Shown here in pieces: positions 8,050-15,370 of a stretch of DNA of 34,130 bases (within the stretch, counting starts at the first letter, position 1; every line of letters starts with the position of its first letter). Made by a program: the position numbers and the translations under genes. The notes below the pieces were generated by a model. It was not told where the DNA came from. It did not search any database and was given only the letters and a program-made list of their open reading frames with translations. The stretch comes from DATKXO01 sp035528995 (lineage in GTDB: Bacteria; Planctomycetota; Phycisphaerae; UBA1845): assembly GCA_035528995.1 (NCBI GenBank), contig DATKXO010000061.1, positions 1-34,130 of the forward strand, given 5' to 3'.

Positions 8050-8514
8050 GTGGACGAGAAAACGCTGATCATTTTGAAGCCCGATTGCATCCACCGGCGA
8101 CTGGTCGGCCGGCTCATCCAACGCTTCGAGGAAAAGGGCCTGACCATCGCCGCCATGAAGCTGATGCAGATATCGAAGGAACTGGCCGAGCGCCACTACG
8201 CCCCGCACAAGGGCAAGCCGTTCTACCCCGGCCTGATCCGGTACATCACCTCCGGCCCGGTGGTGGTCATGGTGCTGGCCGGCACCGGCTGCATCGACAT
8301 CTGCCGCAAGCTGATGGGCCGGACGTTCGGCTACGAGGCCGAGCCCGGTACCATACGCGGCGACTTCGGTGCCTCCAAGACCTACAACCTGGTCCACGGC
8401 AGCGACTCGCCCGAGACGGCCGAGACCGAGATCGCCCTGTACTTCCAACCCGAAGAAATGCTGGACTACCAGACGGTCACGCACGCCTGGGTCTTCAAGC
8501 CGGACGAAACGTAA
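8050..8514 (+). CDS. ndk: nucleoside diphosphate kinase
   Basis: Transfers the gamma-phosphate of ATP to NDPs through a phosphohistidine. The 154-residue length matches the family. KTLIILKPD supplies Lys10 and NLVHGSDSPETAETEI supplies the active-site His116. The GTG at 8050 is chosen because the family N-terminus begins there and GGAAAGGAAG lies a few bases upstream. An in-frame open stretch reaches back to 7777 but is not conserved sequence. It appears monocistronic. Confidence 0.95.
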   Translation: MDEKTLIILKPDCIHRRLVGRLIQRFEEKGLTIAAMKLMQISKELAERHYAPHKGKPFYPGLIRYITSGPVVVMVLAGTGCIDICRKLMGRTFGYEAEPGTIRGDFGASKTYNLVHGSDSPETAETEIALYFQPEEMLDYQTVTHAWVFKPDET

Positions 8515-8551
8515 CGATCCGCCCGCCGGATTGCGGCGTGCACCTTTGCCG

Positions 8552-8579
8552 GGTGCCACCGGCGGCTGGCCCGCCAGTG
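8552..8579 (+). repeat. intergenic hairpin repeat, copy C
   Basis: It has the GGTGC leader, then arm CACCGGCGG, loop CTGGC and arm CCGCCAGTG, with one stem mismatch. It is the same family as the copies at 191-218 and 250-277. It lies in the 100-bp gap between convergent ndk and the ABC permease, where it could act as a transcription stop. Confidence 0.65.
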
Positions 8580-8614
8580 TGGGCCGCCGTGCAACGTCGC
8601 TTCTGTACCAGACG

Positions 8615-9655
8615 CTACCGCAGTCGCCTCCGCAGTATGACCAAGAACAGCGGCGCCCCGATCAACGCCGTGGTGACTCCGATGGGCAGATGGGCGATGT
8701 ATTCCTGTCCGACCAGGCGCCCGTAAACGCGCGGTCCCAGCGCGCTGACCCAATCGCACACGATCAGAAACGTGCCGCCGAGCAGGGCGGCCGTCGGCAG
8801 CAGGATGCGAGCGTCGCGACCGAAGACGCCGCGCACCGCGTGCGGCACGATCAGGCCGACGAAACCGATCGGCCCGCACACGGACACGACCGCGGCCGTC
8901 GCCAGTGACGCGAACCCGATACACACCGCCTGCAGGTGTCCGGGATCGACCCCTCGGCTGGCGGCGACCTCTTCCCCCAGCTCGTACTGGTTCAGCGCCC
9001 GAGCCTGCATGAGCAGCACGCCCCAGGCGACGACCAGCAGGGGCAACAGCCCGAAGGCTTCCTCGATGCCCACCGTTTCCAGCGAGCCCATCATCCAGCG
9101 CATGATGGCGAAGGCCTCGCGTTCGCTGGCGAAGTATTGCACAAACAGCATCAGGGCCGAACAGAAGAACGCGATGGTCACGCCACCCAGCAGCAGGCTG
9201 TTGCTGGACATTCCGCGCGTGGCCCGGGCCAGCGTGGCTACGGCCGCCACCACCGCCGCCGCTCCGGCGAAGGCGCACAGCGTCACCGGAGACAGGAACA
9301 GGAATCCGCCCACCAATCCCAGCTTGATGGCCACGAGCGCCCCCAGCGATCCGCCGCTGGCGATCCCCAGGGTGTAGGGTGTGGCCAGCGGGTTGCGGAA
9401 CAACGTCTGAAACACCGCCCCGCACAACGCCAGCGTCATGCCCACCAGCAGGGCCTTGCCCGCCCGTGGCAGCCGCAGTCCGAACGCGATCGTATAGGCC
9501 TGCGCGTGCCCCTCAGGATCGCCCAGCGACTTCCAGGCATCGACCAGGCCCAGCGGCGTGGTGCCCACACCGGGACTGATCAGAATCGCCGCGACGGCGG
9601 CCAGGGCGCAGACGCCCACGGACAGCCACAGTCGTCGCGGTGTCAACGGGCCCAT
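8615..9655 (-). CDS. FecCD/BtuC-type ABC transporter permease
   Basis: The inner-membrane channel of a type II importer for cobalamin or an iron chelate. The 346 residues contain about ten hydrophobic segments. It shows FecCD signatures: RLPRAGKALLVGMTLALCGAVFQTLFRNPLATPYTLGIASGGSLGA near the N-terminus (described in part) and GPIGFVGLIVPHAVR near the C-terminus. Its start overlaps the ATPase stop by 1 nt (TGATG), so translation is coupled. It is the last gene of the three-gene cassette. Confidence 0.93.
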   Translation of the reverse strand: MGPLTPRRLWLSVGVCALAAVAAILISPGVGTTPLGLVDAWKSLGDPEGHAQAYTIAFGLRLPRAGKALLVGMTLALCGAVFQTLFRNPLATPYTLGIASGGSLGALVAIKLGLVGGFLFLSPVTLCAFAGAAAVVAAVATLARATRGMSSNSLLLGGVTIAFFCSALMLFVQYFASEREAFAIMRWMMGSLETVGIEEAFGLLPLLVVAWGVLLMQARALNQYELGEEVAASRGVDPGHLQAVCIGFASLATAAVVSVCGPIGFVGLIVPHAVRGVFGRDARILLPTAALLGGTFLIVCDWVSALGPRVYGRLVGQEYIAHLPIGVTTALIGAPLFLVILRRRLR

Positions 9656-10482
9656 CAGTCTCCCTCCGCCGGGGGTGACGGGGGTTTGTCACCCACTACC
9701 GGCCAGACGTAGCGCCGCCCGTCCTGTGGGTCCTCGATGCTGCGGAACGGCACTCGGTAGACGCGCTCCAGAGTAGCCGGCGCCAGGACTTCGTCGGCGA
9801 TTCCGCAACAGACCGCCCGTCCGTCGGCCAGCAGCAGCAGCCGGTCGCAGAAGCGACCGGCCAGGTTCAAATCGTGCGTGGCCACAACGATCGCCAGGCC
9901 CCGGTCGCCGGCCAGCGACCGCAGGATGGACAGGATGGACACCTGGTGATACGGGTCCAGCGCGGTGGTCGGCTCGTCCAGCACCAGCAGTCGCGGCTGC
10001 TGGGCCAGGGCGGCGGCCAGGTGAACCCGCTGGGCCTCTCCACCGGACAGGGTCTCCATGGGGCGGTCGGCCAGGACCAGCGTCTCCGTGCGGGTCAGCG
10101 CGTCCTCGGCCACACGCTCGTCCTCGGGCGACTCGAACACGTGGTACCGACGATGCGGATACCGCCCCAGCAGCACGATCTCGCGCACGGTGGCCGCCGG
10201 CGGGGCGATCGGCCGCTGCGGCAAAAACGCCATCTGTTGGGCACGCTCCAGCGGTGCCATTGCCCCGACACTTCGACCGTTCAGCAGCACCCGGCCGCGT
10301 GTCGGCGCCAGCAGACCCGCGCACAAGCGCAGCAGCGTGCTCTTGCCCGCCCCGTTGGGCCCGATGACGCCCCAGAACTCGCCGCCGCGGCAACTGAAGT
10401 CCAGCGGACCGAGGAACTCGCTCTGCCCGGGATACCCGAAGCGCAACTGCTCGGTCGTCAGAGCCGGCCGGCCGTCACTCAT
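9655..10482 (-). CDS. ABC transporter ATP-binding protein (BtuD/FecE type)
   Basis: The cytoplasmic ATPase that powers the adjacent permease; 275 residues. Walker A is GPNGAGKST, the signature is LSGGEAQRVHLA, Walker B is LLVLDEPTTALD, and the switch His is in VATHDLNLA. A C-terminal extension after the core is short and proline-rich (PPSPPAEGD). Its start overlaps the binding-protein gene by 8 bp and its stop overlaps the permease start, giving a fully coupled operon. Confidence 0.94.
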   Translation of the reverse strand: MSDGRPALTTEQLRFGYPGQSEFLGPLDFSCRGGEFWGVIGPNGAGKSTLLRLCAGLLAPTRGRVLLNGRSVGAMAPLERAQQMAFLPQRPIAPPAATVREIVLLGRYPHRRYHVFESPEDERVAEDALTRTETLVLADRPMETLSGGEAQRVHLAAALAQQPRLLVLDEPTTALDPYHQVSILSILRSLAGDRGLAIVVATHDLNLAGRFCDRLLLLADGRAVCCGIADEVLAPATLERVYRVPFRSIEDPQDGRRYVWPVVGDKPPSPPAEGD

Positions 10483-11389
10483 CGATGGCCACCTCGGGGT
10501 GCAGGCATTCGGCCAGCCGCCGGGCCATCCCGGTCAGGCGCGGCGACGGGGTCAGGGCGAAGTCGTCGGTGATCACGTACACTCGTCCGTCGCGGACGGC
10601 CGGGATCGGCCCCAGCGCCCGCCACTGCTCCATTACCGATGCCCGGAGGTCATCATCCATTTCGACATCCGGCATCGCCTCGACGATCACTTCGGGCGCC
10701 CGGGACAAGACCTCCTCCGGGCCGACCACCGGCCACCCCGCCGCCACGTCACCGAAGACGTTCCGCCCACCGGCGATCTCGATGAGATCGTTGAGATAGA
10801 CGCCTCGGCCGACGGTGTAGACTTTGCCGATCCGGCCGGGCCGACGAATGCTCAGCAGCATGGGCACTGGCCGGCGGTCGCCGACCCGCTGCCGGACCCG
10901 GTCCAGCTCGCCGCGAACGCGATCGGCCAGTTCTGACGCCTCCCGCGGTCGCTGGAGCAGATCGCCGATCTCGCGAATCGCCTGGTAGATTCCCGCCAGG
11001 CTGTCGCTGGGGTCCTCATAGACCAGGATGCCGTTCTGCTGACACAGCCGCCGGAGGGCGTCGCCGGTACCGCGGGTGATCAGCAGATCGGGGGCCAGGG
11101 CTACGATCTGCTCGAAATCCGGGTCGTGCAGCCCGCCGATGCGGGCCAGGTCGGCCACCTGCGGCGGGTAGGTGCAGAAGGAGCTGACGCCGATGAGCCG
11201 GTCGCCGGCCTCCAGCTCGTAGATGATCTCCACCGTGCTGGGCGCCATGGCCACGATGCGCTGGGCCGGCTTCGCAGTGACGGCATCCGGCGGCGGCGCG
11301 TCCAGCGTGCCCAGCCCGCCCCATACTACGGCGATGGCAAACAGCACGAGCCCGACAATCACCGCGATCCAGCCAACACGCGCAGCCAT
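10475..11389 (-). CDS. substrate-binding protein for cobalamin or iron chelate (BtuF/FhuD-like)
   Basis: A 304-residue extracytoplasmic binding protein, first gene of the import cassette. From the ATG at 11389 it begins with a hydrophobic anchor (WIAVIVGLVLFAIAVVWGG) without a lipobox cysteine, so it may stay membrane-tethered. The fold is the helical-backbone type: RIVAMAPSTVEIIYELEAGD, then FEQIVALAPDLLI, and the second lobe with GGRNVFGDVAAGWPVVGPEEVL. BtuF-like features suggest cobalamin, but siderophore binders look similar. No TonB-dependent receptor is in the window. In-frame sequence upstream to 11572 lacks a ribosome site and is excluded. Confidence 0.88.
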   Translation of the reverse strand: MAARVGWIAVIVGLVLFAIAVVWGGLGTLDAPPPDAVTAKPAQRIVAMAPSTVEIIYELEAGDRLIGVSSFCTYPPQVADLARIGGLHDPDFEQIVALAPDLLITRGTGDALRRLCQQNGILVYEDPSDSLAGIYQAIREIGDLLQRPREASELADRVRGELDRVRQRVGDRRPVPMLLSIRRPGRIGKVYTVGRGVYLNDLIEIAGGRNVFGDVAAGWPVVGPEEVLSRAPEVIVEAMPDVEMDDDLRASVMEQWRALGPIPAVRDGRVYVITDDFALTPSPRLTGMARRLAECLHPEVAIDE

Positions 11390-11706
11390 AACGACTGGGA
11401 TTCGACCACATCCGACGCCGCCCGTCCACGCAGGCAACGACAAGGGATTCCCGGCGCGGCATGCGAAGAGGATTCCGGGGCAGCGAGCCCCATCCCGAGG
11501 TGATCCACTGCTGTGTATTGTTTGGTAGTCCCTGCAATGCTCCCCAGGAACATTGGAGATCAGGCTTGCCACTTAGGGCGGGGGATGCGGGCCATACTCT
11601 GCCACCGAGTCCCGGAGGGATGAATCAAACGCGATTGTTCATCGCCGAGACTCATCGCTCTTGTCCTGTCGGGCGGGATGGGGGCAGTCTGCAACCCGTC
11701 TCGCGT
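11390..11706. other. leader region of the ABC importer operon
   Basis: These 317 bp hold the promoter and leader of the reverse-strand importer and the 3' end of the toxin-antitoxin transcript. I see no coding pattern. The reverse strand has fragments loosely reminiscent of a cobalamin riboswitch (GGGACTCGGTGGC and CCCCCGC around 11578-11612), but the ordered core and the B12 box are not convincing. Confidence 0.4.
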
Positions 11707-11913
11707 TCAGTCTGCCGAGACTCGCGCGTCGGTCGCTGCCGCCGGCTGCCGCACCGAGCGCCACCAGGTTCCCAACGGGCCCTGTACGGCAGCCCGGCGG
11801 AAGTACTCGATCTCCTGTTCGGGCGAGAGGTCCTTGATCGCGCCGTGGACTCGCACTTGCGCCCGGCGCTTGAACTCGACGCAGTCGAACTCCTTGTCAG
11901 CGTTCGTCGTCAC
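11707..11913 (-). CDS. small partner protein of PIN toxin, candidate antitoxin
   Basis: A 68-residue protein overlapping the end of the PIN gene by 17 bp. The sequence EFDCVEFKRRAQVRVHGAIK followed by LSPEQEIEYFRRA matches a short-protein pattern I know from genes lying just downstream of PIN toxins (FDCVEMKRRG...EKIYE...MSxEQELEYW). That makes it the likely antitoxin, or a toxin-associated accessory. It has no DNA-binding domain that I recognise. Gene order is toxin first, antitoxin second, the reverse of most VapBC operons. The alanine-rich last 15 residues are not part of the core. Confidence 0.75.
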   Translation of the reverse strand: MTTNADKEFDCVEFKRRAQVRVHGAIKDLSPEQEIEYFRRAAVQGPLGTWWRSVRQPAAATDARVSAD

Positions 11914-12367
11914 CGACCCACACCTCCTGGGGCGACACGATAGACAGCAAGCCGAACCCGTTTTGCAGGTTCACCTGATTATACCCCCTCACCCGGTCGA
12001 TTCGCACCAAGTGCTTGAAGTTCCACGAAACCAGCGCGTCAGCGCGGGCGGCCGTCGCGGCGGCCACATGGGTGGCGTCATCTGCAAACTTGCGCGAGAT
12101 GATACCCGCGGCCAGATATGCCTCGCGCAGCTCCAGGATTTCGGGCGTCAGCTCCACTGGAACCAGGCTTCCGGTGGGCAGGGACTTCAGCACCTCCTGC
12201 ACCTCCGGTGGCGCCCCAGCCAACTCCTCGACAACCACCTCGCTGATGAGGAGCACTACCTGCCCCGAGCGTACCAGCTCAAAGAACCGCCGCGATTCTT
12301 TCGCAAACTCAGAATCGAGACATCCCCCGAACACGGAAGTGTCGGCGTACACGCGCATAGGCTTCAT
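11897..12367 (-). CDS. PIN-domain ribonuclease toxin (VapC-like)
   Basis: A 156-residue PIN protein. It opens with RVYADTSVFGG (first metal-binding Asp, D9), has acidic residues in SEVVVEELAG (E43, E47, E48), then ADDATHVAAA (D97/D98) and ADALVSWNFKHL (D110). These form the usual Mg-dependent RNase site. The ATG at 12367 overlaps the proS stop by 4 bp (ATGA), so the toxin is translationally coupled to the synthetase; an internal ATG at 12358 is an alternative. The RNA target is unknown. Confidence 0.88.
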   Translation of the reverse strand: MKPMRVYADTSVFGGCLDSEFAKESRRFFELVRSGQVVLLISEVVVEELAGAPPEVQEVLKSLPTGSLVPVELTPEILELREAYLAAGIISRKFADDATHVAAATAARADALVSWNFKHLVRIDRVRGYNQVNLQNGFGLLSIVSPQEVWVGDDER

Positions 12368-14073
12368 GAGCGTTCCGCCTCGATCAGGGGCAGGAGTCTG
12401 GCAACGGCCTCGTCCGGGGCAACCCGGAGGACCTCATCCTCGGTTCGTTTCTTAACCTCGACGACCCCTTCGGCCAGACCCCGCTTGCCCACGGTGATCC
12501 GCACCGGAACTCCGATCAGGTCCGCGTCTTTGAACTTGAAGCCGGGGCGGGCGTCCCGGTCGTCGAGCAACACCTCGACGCCGCGCGACTCCAGCTCGTC
12601 GTGCAGCCAGGTGGCCGTGGCTCTCACGCTTTCGTCGCGAACGTCCAGGGCCACGATCAACACCTGGAACGGAGCAATCGACATCGGCCAGCAGATGCCG
12701 TTCTCGTCGTGCCGGGCCTCGATGGCGGCGGCCACGATGCGGTTCACGCCGATCCCGTAGCAGCCCATGATCATGGGCACGCTCTTGCCGTTTTCGTCCA
12801 GGACGTGGGCCTTCATCGACTCGGTGTACTTGGTGCCCAGCTTGAAGACGTGCCCGACCTCGATGCACTTCTCGAAGCGCAGGGGCGAGCCGTTCGGCGC
12901 CCGGTCGCCCTCGACGGCGTAGCGGATGTCGGCCGACTCGGTGATCTGGAAGTCACGGCCCGGGTTGACGCCGGTGACGTGGTAATCCGTCTTGTTAGCC
13001 CCGGTGGCGGCGTTGTGCATCAAGGTGACCGCCTGATCGGCGATCACGCGGGCCTCGAGCCCCACCGGCCCGGCGAACCCCACCTCCGCGCCGGTGACCT
13101 GGCGGATCAGGTCGGGGTCGGCCGGCTCGACGCGGGCGACGCCGGCGAACGCGGCCAGCTTCCCTTCGTGAACCGTATGATCGCCGCGGACCAGCGCCAC
13201 CAGCGGCTTGCCGTCCGCCTGGTAGATGATCGTCTTGATCAGGTCCTGCGCCCGACAGCCCAGGAACTGCGAGACCTGCTCGATGGTGCTGTGCCCGGGG
13301 GTGTGAACCTCGGCCAGCGGCTTGAGGTCGTCACAACCGGGATCTTCCAGCGGGGCCATCTCCGCCCGCTCGACGTTGGCCGCGTACGACCCGTCGTCCG
13401 AGCGGACCATGTAGTCCTCACCGGCGTCGGTGGCGACCATGAACTCGGCCGACGCGTGCCCGCCCATGGCCCCGGACTCGGCCTCGACCGCGACGTAGGG
13501 CAACCCGCTGCGCTGGTAGATGCGGCAGTAGGCGTCGTACATCTTCTGGTAGCTGACATCCAGGCCGGCCTGATTCAGGTCGAAGGAGTAGGCGTCCTTC
13601 ATCAGGAACTCGCGGGTGCGCAGCACGCCGCTCTTGGGCCGCTGCTCGTCGCGGAACTTGGTCTGGATCTGGTACAGCGTGACGGGGAGCTGTTTATAGC
13701 TGTTGATGTAGGCCCGGGCGATCTCGGTGATGATCTCCTCGTGCGTCGGACCCAGCACCGTGCCCCTGCGCCAGGGCTGATCGGGCAGGTGGATGAGCGT
13801 GTCGCCCATGGTCTGGACGCGTCCGGACTCCTGCCACAGCTCGACCGGGTGCATGGCCGGCATGTGCAGCTCGATGGCACCGGCCCGATTCATCTCCTCC
13901 CGGACGATCTCGGTCACCTTCTGCAGAACCCGGTAGCCCAGCGGCAGGTAGGCGTAGGCCCCGGCCGCGATCTGTCGGATCATGCCGGCCCGGATCATGA
14001 GCTGGTGCGAGGGCACCACGGCCTCGGTCGGCACCTCTTTGGTCGTCGGAATGAAATATTGGCTCCATCGCAT
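12364..14073 (-). CDS. proS: prolyl-tRNA synthetase, bacterial type
   Basis: Charges tRNA-Pro; a cytoplasmic class II synthetase. The 569 residues match the bacterial form with an inserted editing domain (about residues 220-400), absent from the short archaeal type. The start MRWSQYFIPT at 14073 aligns with family N-termini; TTG 14109 and ATG 14085 would add residues that are not conserved. Visible motifs include RAGMIRQIAAGAYAYLPLG, GPTHEEIITEI, KFRDEQRPKSGVLRTREF, and MIMGCYGIGVNRIVAAAIE in motif 3. The C-terminal anticodon domain includes VLLDDRDARPGFKFKDADL. Its 3' end is coupled to the PIN gene. Confidence 0.96.
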   Translation of the reverse strand: MRWSQYFIPTTKEVPTEAVVPSHQLMIRAGMIRQIAAGAYAYLPLGYRVLQKVTEIVREEMNRAGAIELHMPAMHPVELWQESGRVQTMGDTLIHLPDQPWRRGTVLGPTHEEIITEIARAYINSYKQLPVTLYQIQTKFRDEQRPKSGVLRTREFLMKDAYSFDLNQAGLDVSYQKMYDAYCRIYQRSGLPYVAVEAESGAMGGHASAEFMVATDAGEDYMVRSDDGSYAANVERAEMAPLEDPGCDDLKPLAEVHTPGHSTIEQVSQFLGCRAQDLIKTIIYQADGKPLVALVRGDHTVHEGKLAAFAGVARVEPADPDLIRQVTGAEVGFAGPVGLEARVIADQAVTLMHNAATGANKTDYHVTGVNPGRDFQITESADIRYAVEGDRAPNGSPLRFEKCIEVGHVFKLGTKYTESMKAHVLDENGKSVPMIMGCYGIGVNRIVAAAIEARHDENGICWPMSIAPFQVLIVALDVRDESVRATATWLHDELESRGVEVLLDDRDARPGFKFKDADLIGVPVRITVGKRGLAEGVVEVKKRTEDEVLRVAPDEAVARLLPLIEAERS

Positions 14074-14242
14074 CCGGGCACCCATACCGCCGCCGGGCAA
14101 CGATTGCAAGAGCGTACCCCGCGAGCGGTCCTTGGTGATCCGTTGTCAACCCGGCAGCCATCGCCGGCGAGCAGGCCGCACCCGATGCATGCAGCGCACC
14201 GTCCGGCGCGCCGCGTCCGCAGGGGGGCGGTAACGACGTGGC

Positions 14243-15217
14243 TCACAGCCAGTATTTTCGCCGGAAGTAGTAGAGCACCGTGCCGGTGATGGCCAGCATG
14301 CCGCCCAGCACGCCCCAGAAGCTGGCCGGATGGTCGGGCGGCGGCCACAACGGCAGGTTCATGCCGTAGATTCCCGCGACCAGCGTCAGCGGCAGCATGA
14401 TCGTGGCGAACAACGTCAGCGTCTTCATGATCGCGTTGGTGCGGTGGGCCAGTGCGTTGTGGTAGTTGTCGTGGACGGCGTTGAGGCGATCGCGCAGAGC
14501 GTCGATCAGCTCGGTCGCGTGCATCAGGTGGTCTTCGACGTGGGCGAAGCGCTGCTCCAGGACCTCGGAGACGTGCTCGTACTCACCCTTGGCCACCGGA
14601 GTGAGCAGTTCGCGTTGAGACGTGGCCAGACGCCGAAGCTCGAGCAGCTCCCGCCGAAGCTCCCCGGACCTGGCCAGTATGCTCTCATCCACGTCCAATC
14701 GAAGCGAGTCGTCCTCCAAGTCCTCCAGGCGCTGCTCGTACTCATCGGCCGCAAGGATGTAGTTGTCCACGATCGCGTCGATGATGCTGTACAGGACGAA
14801 GTCCGCCCCGCGGTCCAGCAGGTTGCGAGCGTTGCGCCGGCAGCGGTCACGTACATTCGACAGGCTGCGAATCGGCTGACGATGCACCGTGATGACCGCG
14901 TTCGGCCCCAGAAACGCCGCCAGCTTCCGCGGGTCGAACTCCGAGTTGCCGTCCGGTCTCAGCGCTCCATAGAGCACCAGAAAGATGTAATCCTCGAACT
15001 CGTCGATCCGCGGCCGCTGCTCTCCGGACAGGCAGTCTTCCAGCGCCTCGGCGTCGAGCCGAAACGCCGCGCCGACGGCGTGCACCTCGTCGTCGGTGGG
15101 CTCTTCCAGGTCGATCCAGAGCTCGACTCCCTTGCGGGCGGACGCCGCCGTAACCGCCTCGGTGGTATCGAGCGTGTCGATGGTGCCGTCCGACTGTCGA
15201 ACGAATCCGGTCAACAT
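14243..15217 (-). CDS. corA: CorA-family magnesium/divalent metal channel
   Basis: A 324-residue pentameric inner-membrane channel. The long N-terminal cytoplasmic part is acidic and helical. Two C-terminal transmembrane helices follow, the first ending in the selectivity motif YGMN (here YGMNLPLWP, where many members have YGMNF). The last helix ends with the basic FRRKYWL tail. Mg2+, Co2+ or Zn2+ are possible substrates. It is divergent from the mechanosensitive channel gene, with 153 bp between, and is probably monocistronic. Confidence 0.92.
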   Translation of the reverse strand: MLTGFVRQSDGTIDTLDTTEAVTAASARKGVELWIDLEEPTDDEVHAVGAAFRLDAEALEDCLSGEQRPRIDEFEDYIFLVLYGALRPDGNSEFDPRKLAAFLGPNAVITVHRQPIRSLSNVRDRCRRNARNLLDRGADFVLYSIIDAIVDNYILAADEYEQRLEDLEDDSLRLDVDESILARSGELRRELLELRRLATSQRELLTPVAKGEYEHVSEVLEQRFAHVEDHLMHATELIDALRDRLNAVHDNYHNALAHRTNAIMKTLTLFATIMLPLTLVAGIYGMNLPLWPPPDHPASFWGVLGGMLAITGTVLYYFRRKYWL

Positions 15218-15370
15218 GCCGGCATATTAGGGCGACCCAAGCCGGTGGCACAACACCGACCGGCCCCAGGGAGGCCCGCATGCCGTCGAGCCCACCCGCA
15301 TCCGCCACGCCGTGCCCCTTGCATTTGACGCCTTCCTCGGCGCTACTAGCACGGCCTGAGAGGTAGGACC

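Noticed and set aside
11521..11640. Cobalamin riboswitch before the ABC importer (reverse strand words GGGACTCGGTGGC and CCCCCGC, AGCCTGATCTCC)
   Set aside because: The words occur roughly in order, but the AATCCG pairing partner and the B12 box (AGCCNGGAGACCTGCC-like) are missing and spacings are wrong.
12601..14289. 562-codon forward frame
   Set aside because: Antisense shadow of prolyl-tRNA synthetase; no family pattern.
15325..15349. TTGACG ... TACTAG as promoter of the mechanosensitive channel
   Set aside because: The spacer is only 13 nt, too short for sigma-70.
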